NCBI GenBank assembly: GCA_029216955.1
Contig: JANAVB010004018.1
Coordinates: 124,001-188,000, forward strand
Length of the DNA: 64,000 bases
Origin: Iris pallida
Taxonomy: Eukaryota > Streptophyta > Magnoliopsida > Asparagales > Iridaceae
Direction of reading: 5' to 3'
In this document: piece by piece, positions 35,401 to 43,946 of the stretch
Position numbering within the stretch: the stretch's first letter is position 1
Layout: the number at the start of each line of letters is the position of its first letter
Translations under genes and position numbers: made by a program
Notes under the pieces: generated by a model
Databases searched by the model: none
What the model was told of the DNA's origin: nothing
The model's input: the letters and a program-made list of their open reading frames with translations, nothing else

Positions 35401-36065
35401 TTCCGATTGTTGGAGGGGCTACTCCCATTGTCGTTGTTGGTATTGGGACGCTTGTCTTTGTTCTCTCCCTCCGAAATGTGCAACCCCAGTTGGCGAGCCT
35501 TTCTCAACCGTTCTTCGGCACTTGTGGCACTGATGATAAATGCCTTCCAGTCCTTGAATTGACTCTCGCCCATCCAGAGACTAATTGTTGGGAGCAATCT
35601 CTTTTGGCAAATTTCAATCAAAGAAGAATCCGGATTACCAGACGGTAGCTTCATTGCTGTTTGACGAAACCGCTCAATATAATTCCTCGTCAGTTCTTTC
35701 TCTCCCTGGACGACGTCCATGAGGGTAGACATTGTGATGTCCTGTCCTACCTCGTAGAATCTCTCCAAGAACAAGCGCTTGAAGCCAGCGAAGGAGTGGA
35801 TGCAGTGGTCTGGCAGGTTGCGGTACCAGTCGAAGGCGACTCCTTCCAATGCCCCAATGAATAATCGCGTGAGGATAGCATCATCATGGGGCAGATAGTC
35901 GGTGGTGACCTCGAAGTAAGTGATGTACCGACTTGCTGAGGTCTTGCCATCATACGGGTTGATATTGAACGGCTTATATCTTGGTGGAAATGGAACATCC
36001 CTCCATTCAGCAGGGTATGGTTGCCGCATTCTGAGGTCTTGAGCATTTTCTCGGGCATGGAACAT
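32427..36065 (-). CDS. gag: B Gag core and protease, 1212-residue open segment
   Basis: This is the longest open stretch of B gag-pol. It contains a capsid domain (about residues 20-200), a CHHC knuckle (C-x2-H-x4-H-x4-C in CHYHRYVHHATHDC) typical of Tat elements, and a retroviral-type protease with IDPGSS about residue 610 (Pro replaces the usual Ser/Thr of D-S/T-G). A linker follows with repeats PLTIHL, MIIRLP, PLTIRLP, PMTIRLP, PLKIKL, and then the N-terminal edge of RT (DVFAWSYEDMPGL). It is in frame with the upstream gag segments and the downstream pol, separated by stops. Products would be the particle shell and the processing protease. Confidence 0.88.
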   Translation of the reverse strand: MFHARENAQDLRMRQPYPAEWRDVPFPPRYKPFNINPYDGKTSASRYITYFEVTTDYLPHDDAILTRLFIGALEGVAFDWYRNLPDHCIHSFAGFKRLFLERFYEVGQDITMSTLMDVVQGEKELTRNYIERFRQTAMKLPSGNPDSSLIEICQKRLLPTISLWMGESQFKDWKAFIISATSAEERLRKARQLGLHISEGENKDKRPNTNNDNGSSPSNNRNNRGKQAMVADIAQKPESQPADKQWPQITYSFEDGHVKRILDMLIQGDRIQLPPPRREPRPTDLENPKFCHYHRYVHHATHDCYQLKRYIQNLIDSNALAIDFEEVTIAANMVSVQFDSFPLTETQDGVIPIPLATIEIANLPSARDQADGLVPLTTSRGEIMWVHPDLVHKVTQSTPPPIHKKRSGKVRSCRTISADVEEVTTVVTRSRAQSQPVAENSTDDHPPATTDAPRPPQPPTTDKPRPKETRFDKSLRKETPQGLERPYNFDILVQLANTPAKLSLYELLRLSKDVRAALSDALQNADAYLAQVNLTGDNQPINLQDSTCTGAMPNILFSLQDMLIKTNLHDRPLYYTGYIGDVKVDRMHIDPGSSISIIPKGLLYHLRIPMHRLMPTSTAISGFNSGRSYPIGKIHLKCQIGDLQSEVTCYVIDADTSYNILLGHLWIHDYMIVPSTLHQCFKYVDKNGFVRTEFADINPFKEVESYYSDSCLYEKSKKHLGEEDVQAHAKTATGSEEPLTIHLQARKPGKSAPLTATLRKDAISLSAQEEQMIIRLPRLGQVPRPTTGPLTIRLPKIGQPQKEKLNPSNKPMTIRLPKKSHHPDARPGTSSEPTTPLPASSTKLGVAILPTTPRSAPPFEPLKIKLTRSSSQSSFIQGVAEEEPELAKYVAAHTDVPSADDVIPLEKIPYFINKGLSLNYIEFNKLCTMYAMEHGIGTHLHTQVTNVYTTIQLIPAEDAYRIIEGGDHPIIFGRKDDPRPFTIKEVDLGSDAGRLPLYLYSPQAKYLMQKQGYDLETTPGLNYGTRRRLPLKPPVPAGKPRDYYSKTRCELGYVTPTTTPESSDEECDWQSHSTGLPTSDSDTSIGDIFRQVLSVNMAFADAYEEDEDIPEILELEPWAQQLDTQWEKRFEQREPPTEDEVMQVDLGSESSPKPIFVSKRLTNEERESLLELIREYIDVFAWSYEDMPGLDPDIALHKLNIRPDAKPVKQQQ

Positions 36066-37319
36066 GGCTCGGATCTCCTGAACCTATCTTCTTACTTTTC
36101 GGAACTCATCTGTCGCGGTAGGGGCCGTTATTTCGGGAGGATTATTGCCCGGGTTCGGTGCCGCTGAGTTTGAGTCCGCATTGACCGTGGGACCCGTGCT
36201 TGTCTTGCCAAGCGTCCCTCCTTACAGAGTTGGAAGAGCGGCTTTGATTTCATCTACAGACTTGACCAAGGCCTGCAGTATAGCCTCCAAAGTGTCGATG
36301 CGTTGGCGATCGCTGGAACCAACTTGATTGATGTCCGTCATGAACACCGTCCTTATATGAGGAGTGATGGAAGGAACGGTGGAGGATGTGCCCTCCGAGT
36401 CATACCCATGCACCGAGAAGTCATCGGGGTAGGTGGGAATGTTCTCTTCGGGTTCGGACTCGGAGGGAACGGTACCCCCAGCCTCAGAGCTTGCTTCGTC
36501 TTGAGAGTCATGGATGTCCTCGGGGACGTCAGCGTCTGTTGTACCTGATGGGAGAGTTGTTTCCCCGAGCTCATCTCCTTGAAACATCGGATTGTTGTGG
36601 ATGTTCGGAGGAGTGCTACCCCCAGTTCCTACGACCCCCAGCGATGTGGATGATGAATTTTCCATTGCAGCAGATTTTGTCTTTGAACGGGTATGTTAGA
36701 ATACTCCGGTAGAGGACAACCATTTAGACGATAGCTTCTTAGCTGTAGTGGTTGATATCTTGGGGCTAGAGATGCTTGTCTTCTTCCCTCTCCCCTCGGC
36801 GAGGACTTTCTGAGTGGAATTGTAGGAGACAACAGGAGGTGCCTCGTCCACTGAGCTCGGATGCTGTAGTGTTTGGAAGACTGACGGCCGGTCTTCCGTC
36901 ACTGCCGTGTTGTTGCAACAGCAGTTGACGATGATTTGGGTGCAGTGACGTCCAAGCGATGACTCTTTGCACACCGAAGCCCCTTCTCTTTCCTTGCGCT
37001 TGTGGAGGATCGCCTCACGCAGGTCAGAGGAACTACTTTGTCCTTTTGTCGCCGAGGGCTGGACTCGAGCGGTTCTATACAACTTTCCATCAGAGGCCCG
37101 TATGATAGTCAATGGGATGCCCCGATAGTCAGAGGTTGGGGCAGCTGACTGGGCTTGATGAGCCCACGCTGCCCTAGATTTCTTCTTTTTAGCACTTGCG
37201 GGTGCGTAATAGGAAGAGTCTAATTTGAATACCACAGAGTCTGGCTTATCATCCAGAGAACCATCAGGGTCAGGACCGTATGAGAGACGGTCGAAGACTG
37301 ATCGAAAGGAGCGTGGAAC

Positions 37320-37650
37320 GGACGCTATGCGGCTAGGATTGGAAACCGTGTAGGCTGTCTGCATGCGGTTGTCTTCTGCTGTCGGATGAGTTGTTCTTGT
37401 GCGACTGGGAGTCACGACCGTGCAGGTTGGTCGCATGCGATTGGCAACTGTGGCCACATGGGTTTTCTGCAAGCGATTGACTTCAGTGACCGCATGAGTC
37501 TTATCCATGCGATCGACAACCGTAGCCGCATAAACTATGCGGCCGACAGATGTGGCCACATGAGTTTTCTTCATGCGGCTGGCGGATGCAGCCGCATGAG
37601 CTTTCTCCCTGCGGCTAATACCCTTATGCGGCTCGAATCGCATAGATTTT
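37320..37650. repeat. GCCGCAT/ATGCGGC motifs within gag
   Basis: About ten to twelve copies of ATGCGGC, ATGCG(A/G)TTG and GCCGCAT at 25-40 bp spacing lie inside the coding extension. The motif is identical to that of the LTR and intron arrays. Confidence 0.8.
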
Positions 37651-37992
37651 CTCTCTGCCCCTACAAGTCCAGCATCATAGTCTTTTCTTCTGTCAGACTT
37701 GGGGACAGCAGAGTTGTCTACGGTCTGAAGTGGGGCCGCAGGAGAGTCCTTCTCGCCGTCTTGAGCAACAGAGGGTGTCCCATCGAGGGCTTGGGGAGGA
37801 GCAAATGATTTTGGCCTCTACTCTTTGCAAGCCTTCATCGTGCGGGTGCGCTTCTGGACCGGGCCAGCGCTTCCTTCTGAGAGCATCTCTTCAAACGCCT
37901 GTTGGTCGAAGCGGACGACCAACTTTTGTTGCGTGGAGCCAAGTTTGGCTGCATCCGACTGCGTCACCAACTCCTCAGCCGTAGAGAAGTTT

Positions 37993-38011
37993 GTCCCCAG
38001 CAGAGTCGCCA
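37993..38011 (-). other. Primer-binding site of B, tRNA-Arg type, overlapping the gag start
   Basis: The minus strand reads TGGCGACTCTGCTGGGGAC, 3 bases after the 5' LTR. The preceding A makes ATG, so the site is translated as MATLLG. This sequence type is, as I recall, complementary to a tRNA-Arg and common in Tat/Ogre elements. Confidence 0.85.
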
Positions 38012-38385
38012 TCGTGTTTGCCATGAAATATAAAAGAGCAGAACAATTATCGAAGGACTGGACTTTTACTTCACGTTACAAACTCGCTTGTACAAAGAAA
38101 GCCTAGGGACGAAAACCTAGGTATAGTAGTCTAAGTACAATTGTTTATTTTTGATTCTGGGGGGTGACGGTAGAGGCTCGGGAAAGCGACGGCAACTCTG
38201 CCTTACTCCTTGGACGATCGGATGTAGCCTTGGCTCCTGTGACGAGATGCTTGGCGTTGACAAAGAAATGCCCTTCTTGCTCTCCTCGTGTTGCTCTTCT
38301 GGCTTCTCTCTCTCTCTGTGTATTTTCTCTCTGATTATTAGGGGGAAGCTCTCTGTCTGTATCTTTGCAAGGGAATGGCACCTTA

Positions 38386-38394
38386 CTATTTATA
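38386..38394 (-). promoter_or_regulatory. TATA box of the B 5' LTR
   Basis: The minus strand reads TATAAATAG, with AAACCCTAATGATGCCCCCAC just upstream. The same arrangement is found in E1 (3638-3668). Confidence 0.7.
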
Positions 38395-38789
38395 AGAGTG
38401 GGGGCATCATTAGGGTTTGGATAATTGCCCATTCTCAAAATGGCGACGGCCTGATGATTAATCAATCTGGACCATTAGTCTTAAGCGTGAATGATCTGGG
38501 CCATTAATGTGGATAGTATTGAATCCTGTGAATGATTAATGCTGATTGCTTTAAATCTTCATGATTGGTTGTGTCAAGCTTGGATCTCTCACCACATGTC
38601 CCATTGGCTTGATCATGAATGATATGACCTGATCTCATTAATTATGAGGATAACGTTAAATATGGTTATTGGGATCTGGTAAATCTCTGATTGATTTAAT
38701 ACCACGTATCCCATAATCACCCTGCTACCAGCTGTCAAGTCATGGGGGCAATTGAATCTCTGCCACGTGTCTCAATGGTGGACCCTGCC

Positions 38790-39360
38790 AGAGCCGCATG
38801 ATATCCATGAACCGCATAAGACAGTGTCTTAGCGAGCCGCATAGGTATAGTACTTACGAGCCGCATGGGATGGTTTCGTGGTGAGCCGCAGGAAGATGAT
38901 TCCTGCCTGCCGCAAGAAGCTGTTCTTCGATTGAGCCGCATGGGAGTCTGCCATGTGGCAATCTCGGATCGTATCAGAGATTTTCTTCTGTTCCCGAAGA
39001 GTCTGTCATTATGACAGGACCATCATGGCACTTTGTGTCAGAGCCGTCAGCTGTCAAATCATGGCAGAGCATTAAATAAGGCCATTACTCGATGGCTAGC
39101 TGTGCGAAGGGATCCCATGGGGACACGTGGTGTTGATCGAGCTGCATATCTCTGTTTGTCGTTTGTGAGCCGCATGTACTTCCGAGCCACATGAGGCTGG
39201 GAGACTCTTTGAACCGCATGGGACTGTCCCTATGTAAGCCGCATGGATTCTCCTGCCCCGAGCCGTATGAGACTGAGAGTCCCTCTGAACCGCATGGGAC
39301 TGCCCCTGTATGAGCCGCATGGGGTTCTCCTACTCTGAGCTGCATAGACCATCATTCTGA
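38790..39360 (-). repeat. GAGCCGCAT motif array in the B U3
   Basis: About sixteen copies at irregular 20-45 bp spacing, with substitutions mainly at the first G and the final bases (GAACCGCAT, GAGCTGCAT, GAGCCACAT). The flanking sequence is not conserved between copies, so this is a motif cluster, not a simple tandem repeat. Confidence 0.85.
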
Positions 39361-39825
39361 TATTTTCCATGCTTCTACAATGCCGAGTTTTGCGGGTTTG
39401 TTTGGTGTATATTGTATTTTGGGTCGTTGTGTGAATTGGGTTTTGTTTCCTTAATTTTGATTTTGAGTTTAAATGCGATATTTTGATTTCCAGCTATTTA
39501 GTTTATAAAATCTGAGTTTTCAGGACATATATGAGGTTTTGGATTTATGGGAACCAATTTTTGGTTTTGTTTCATAATTTTCCATCATTTATGAGTATGT
39601 ATGCTTTCTATATAGCTATGTATACATTTTTTTTATAGCCATGTATACATATATTTAATGTATGCTTTCTATATAGCTATGTATACATATATTTAACTAT
39701 ATATATATAAAACCCCGTTGAAACCTATTGCTAACACATACATGTTGAGAATGGGTCGAGGGGGATTTAATTCGAGATTTTTGACTCTTTAAATTATCTC
39801 AAACCATTGCCAATCTTTCCATTGA

Positions 39826-39828
<3 letters not shown>

Positions 39829-39911
<83 letters not shown>

Positions 39912-39935
39912 TTTTTATATATATATATATATGTA
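39829..39935. repeat. (TA)n-(T)n-(AT)n microsatellite
   Basis: About 33 TA units, then about 23 T, then a short AT run. Frames through it encoding Ile/Tyr runs are artefacts. Confidence 0.97.
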
Positions 39936-40369
39936 GTTTCCTTATTTGCATATATGTATATAAATTGTATATTAAATTGTAGTATACCATGGTTGTGTTT
40001 GCTATATTTAATCTCAGAATTCACCCCATTTCAGTAAGCTCCAGGACACACACACACAAACACACAACATCATTTGTTAGATTTAAGGTTTTGTTTGTAT
40101 TGTAAATACACATGTGTGTATATACCTATATGTATATAGATATTTATGCTTGAGAACTCTCTTAGAATAGATTGTAGTTGTGCGTATAACTATAGGAGTC
40201 CTAGGACAGATTTGGTTTGTCATTTTGAGCCTAGTTTAGTCGAATTGGCCGATAAGTTGACCAAATTGACAAAAGTCAACTTTGGGTCAAACTTGATCCA
40301 ATTCAACTCAAAGGAACTCCAAATGACCTAGAATTTTGTGTATTACCTAGAAATTAGTAGACGGACTAG

Positions 40370-40443
40370 TTGACCCAGGTTTGACCAGGTTTGACCAGCG
40401 TTCACCAGGTTTGACCAGAGTTGACCGAGGGTTGACTTTGACC
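40370..40443 (+). promoter_or_regulatory. Cluster of TTGAC (W-box-like) sites in Y
   Basis: Seven + strand TTGAC(C/T) cores lie in about 75 bp, some in a tandem unit CAGGTTTGACCAG; four more (two inverted) lie just upstream at 40253-40300. TTGAC is the core bound by plant WRKY factors. Confidence 0.6.
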
Positions 40444-43119
40444 AAAATGGACCTAGAAGCATGTAGTCTTGTATTGTAGCTATTTCTTTTGATATTTTAG
40501 ACTTGGTTGTGACATGTGTATACTTTAAATAGGTTTATATTGCCCCAGTTTAGCTACACTTCATCATCAGCAGTTCAGTTTGCCAGGCGAGTACATTCTC
40601 TGATCTTTTCATACTTCTTTGGATATGTTCTCTTGTTATAGACTAGTATACTTGATGCTGACACGATGTTCACACGGATTAGTACCCTATGGATCTTTTC
40701 ATGCGATGTTATCCCGTCGGATACATCGAGTATATCATGTTCTTGTACTTTATCATGGCCATCATGTACTCCATGTATTCATATTTATCCATGTGCACTC
40801 ATGTGTTATTCATGTACACTCATGACCATATGAGCCCCATTTATAAAGTAGTTGTTATCTATGTGTAATAACATAACATGTATTTATCCTTGTGTATTGA
40901 TTGGGGGCAGGGAGAGTGTAGTTGGTTATGTGATCATTTTCCCAAGTAGGTATCCATGTGTACTCCATAGTTGTATCCATATGCAACCCAAACCGTTTAC
41001 ATAACCAATTCATGCTCTAAATCATGTAGAAGGTTACATTCTCTATTTATCATATTATATCCCATTCATATAGTCTCTCTCTTGTTGATTTTTTTTACAA
41101 CGGTTCATGTATAGTTTTCTATAGCTTGCTTTATATGTCCAATCCTGATATGAACTGTTGTGAGAGATATGTGCTCGTTCCGTCTTGACTGGGCATGTTG
41201 AAAATTTTACAGGTGATGATGAGGAGTTCTGCCCTACATATTATGGCATTGGCTTAGATGACAATGGCAACGTGGACCCTCAGGAGGATCCAACAGTCGC
41301 TGAGGACTTGCCCATAGTCTAGCTGTGACTTAGTACTTATTGTCTTTCTATTTGAGACTTTATGAGTTGTACTTGAGATTTATTCTGGTGGTTTACACCT
41401 AGACTTCTATTTATGTTGTGACTCTCTTGTGATTCTTTCTTCTATTCCATCTTAGTGTTGTGATTGAGTTACTTACTATTTTACTCTCCATTCGGAGCTT
41501 ATTCTTGACTGTGTTAGATATTGTGACTCAGGACAAGGTTCTACCGCCGACAATGCGGCGTAGGCTGGGCGTATTCACTTCTCGTGCCCTTTCACTGGGT
41601 GCGGGTCATGACACTTGTGACTTATGAATTGATTTCCCTTACTAATGCAACTTGGCCCAAAGCCCATTAGTGAAACCCTAACCCTAATTTTAGCCACTAT
41701 GGACGGCCACATTGGGAATCCCCCCTATAAAGTCTCTCTTCATTTGTTCTTGCCTCTTTTGTGTCATTGCAACTTTTGAAAGAAAAGGTAATTTCCATTC
41801 TTCCCCAATTCATAACTCTCTCATTTTAATTCCTTTTTGATTCAAATCTTTTGCAATAGAATCTAATCAGCCTCTACTTGATGTTCATGGAGAGTAATTT
41901 CAGTTTGGGAATAATTTGGAGAGTTTGGCTAGCAAAGGGAATCATTCAATTTGGGGCTTTTATTGGTCATTGACACACTATAGGTAAACCCTCTAAATTG
42001 TACTTAATTTCTGATTTCTTTGTATGGTAGCCTAGATCTAGGTGTCCCCTAGCTGTGGTGTAAGTTTCGTGTCACTTTGCATTAATTTTGTGTCCGTATC
42101 GGATACGTATCCTAACATAGTTCTAGGTGTTCGATGAAATGCCACACTCGATGTTTTCTTTCTGTTTTTGAATTGTGTTTAAATGGATTTGTAGATCTAT
42201 GGGTCATGTTTGATTTCATGTCAGTTGTGGGAGATTTTTGTGTCATATCATATCAGCATGAGGACGCGAACTCGCCGTAGCAGCCGCGGGACACTGCCCT
42301 GCTGTTTGGGGTGCACAACTCCTCGGACACGGCGACTCGACACATGTCATTTGGCGAAGACCGAGGGGCAGTGTCTGACACAAGCCCCCTCGAGTCTCGA
42401 GTCACTTCGTGTCGAGTCGGACTCGCAATCGAGCCTGCACTGGCTATCGCCTACTGTGCGCGTAAGCCACAGCCACCTCTGACACGGGCTTCGTGTCGTG
42501 CCTTGGTGTCTCATGGACACGAGGCAGGGTGTCAGGATTGTAGCCCTACCCTAGGCAAATTTGTGGACACGCACTCGTGCTGTGTCGTGTCGTGTGTCGT
42601 GTGCTAGACACGCGTGAACACGTGCACGAGGCAGCGTGTCTGTGCATGCACGAGCAGTGTTTGTGAGCATGGACACGCCGTACACAGTGGGGCTTTGATT
42701 ACCAAACCAATTGATTGGGTTATTAGTTGCATTTTCGAATTCAAATTGTGTTTTCCCCAATTCTCGGATACCTAGTTCACTGTTATTGAATTTATGAGAT
42801 TTAAATGTATTTTTAAACTATTTCCTAATGATTATTTGCAATGTTGATTCATCTATATGTATCTAGGTTTTAGCTACATGTTAGAGTTCATGATTGAGGA
42901 TTGATAATTGGGTTACGAATTTGATTTGGACTGTTGAACTGAAGCCTATTTATGTATACACTGATTTCTGAGATTTTGTTGGGTTTTAACAGATTTTAAT
43001 GAATGGATTATCATGTTAATTCATATGTATATATATATGAGTTTAAGTTATATGTGAGGGCTCATGTTAGCATGGAATCATGGGTTTGTGAATGTCATTG
43101 ATTGTTAACTTGAAAACTG

Positions 43120-43620
43120 GGAACACACACTCAATTTCTGAATTCGAAAACCTGAGAATTGCAAAACTGTTATGTATACACTGAAACCTATCCACTGAAC
43201 ACTAGTTTCCATATTATACACACACAAACCTATGTACAAAACTGAGAACATTATATACATACACATTTGTACTGATTTGCTAAACACTCTATCTACACAC
43301 ACACTGAGATACACTCACACACTCATGTCCCTTTGAGACACTCACCCACAACATTGACACACACATATGCATAATCTGAGAACATAGGACACACACATCT
43401 ATGTTATACACACACACACACCTATGCACCAAACCTGAGAATATTTGACACACTGTTAGCCCACCCACACACACCTGTAAACTGAGATACACCCTAGCCT
43501 ATGTTGTATGCACACACACACACTCACACAATGCTATACACACACAATATTAACACACTCATATACACACACATGTCACTCTCTCACTCTATGTATACAT
43601 ATATAAATCTAAACTCTTGT
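43120..43620. repeat. CA-rich microsatellite region
   Basis: Interrupted CACACA runs separated by ATGT/ACACTGAGA-type words, low complexity, about 500 bp. No coding support. Confidence 0.85.
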
Positions 43621-43849
43621 GTGATAATAATATATATATTTATATGTATGTTGCTTATATTATTTAGTATATATAAATGTGTGAAAATATATGTATTACC
43701 AATATAGACTATATATGGCATATAGGCCTATGGGATATAGCCTATGTGTATTGGCATGAATACACATGAGATGTGTGATTGATAGGCTTGTATGGCTTTG
43801 TGATGGTGTGTGAATGCTAGATAGATATGGCTAGTCCTAGTGAGACTTA

Positions 43850-43946
43850 TTTGACTTGTTTGGGTTAGGCTTGACCTAGTTGACCTAGTTTGACTAGTGT
43901 AGTTGACTAGAGTTGACCAAAGGTTGACTCTAGCCTAGATTGACCC
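43850..43946 (+). promoter_or_regulatory. Cluster of TTGAC (W-box-like) sites in X
   Basis: Eight + strand TTGAC(C/T) cores in about 97 bp, at the position equivalent to the Y cluster although the surrounding sequence has diverged. Confidence 0.6.

Larger units (their letters stand above)
36066..38024 (-). pseudogene. B gag N-terminal extension with motif-encoded repeats
   Basis: One frame starts with ATG inside the last bases of the LTR (38024) and again at the primer-binding site (38012), giving MATLLGTNFS. It contains LVVRFDQQAFEEMLSEGS, a repeated stretch around 37320-37650 (RMKKTHVATSVGR, RMDKTHAVTEVNR, RLQKTHVATVANR and so on) encoded by the ATGCGGC motif, and a Cys-rich string IIVNCCCNN that also occurs in E7 as VVIKCCCQTT. 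Stops: TAG near 37818, TAA near 36694, TAA near 36220 and TAG near 36087, with no frameshift. Function unknown; such N-terminal extensions exist in Tat/Ogre elements. Confidence 0.8.
9957..39379 (-). mobile_element. B: Tat-like Ty3/Gypsy element with an antisense PMD gene
   Basis: The perfect duplication ATGCC (9952-9956 and 39380-39384) flanks it. On the minus strand the order is 5' LTR (38015-39379), primer-binding site, gag-pol (38024 to 29335), repeat arrays, an opposite-strand spliced gene (23285-28048), polypurine tract and 3' LTR (22857-22389 plus 10857-9957). The 3' LTR is split by element D. Without D it is about 17.9 kb. Two RNase H domains and a CHHC knuckle place it in the Tat group. 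It is inactive, with many stops, one frameshift and an altered integrase site. Confidence 0.92.
38015..39379 (-). repeat. 5' LTR of B
   Basis: 1365 bp, + strand start TGTTTGCCATG and end GCTTCTACA. It has a TATA box (38386-38394) and a telobox on its upstream side. The U3 half (38790-39360) carries about sixteen GAGCCGCAT motifs or close variants. Confidence 0.93.
7974..41613 (+). mobile_element. Y: second solo LTR, nested in X and split by B/D
   Basis: It starts TGTGACCACAAC at 7974 and ends GTGCGGGTCATGACA at 41613. A perfect duplication CTTGT (7969-7973 and 41614-41618) flanks it. Own sequence is 7974-9956 plus 39385-41613, about 4.2 kb. It resembles X in layout (telobox block, CpG-rich middle, TTGAC cluster, conserved 3' end) but is strongly diverged, so it is a separate family rather than the partner LTR of X. 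No gene is visible; the 243-residue minus-strand frame at 9257-9988 lies in the GC-rich block and looks spurious. Confidence 0.8.
39385..41613 (+). repeat. Solo LTR Y, second part
   Basis: Continues Y after B. It contains a long (TA)n/(T)n run (39829-39935), short CA repeats, a cluster of TTGACC sites (40370-40443) and the conserved LTR 3' end. No gene is visible. Confidence 0.8.

Noticed and set aside
39794..40037. Ile/Tyr/Phe-run open frames
   Set aside because: Translation of (TA)n and (T)n microsatellites.
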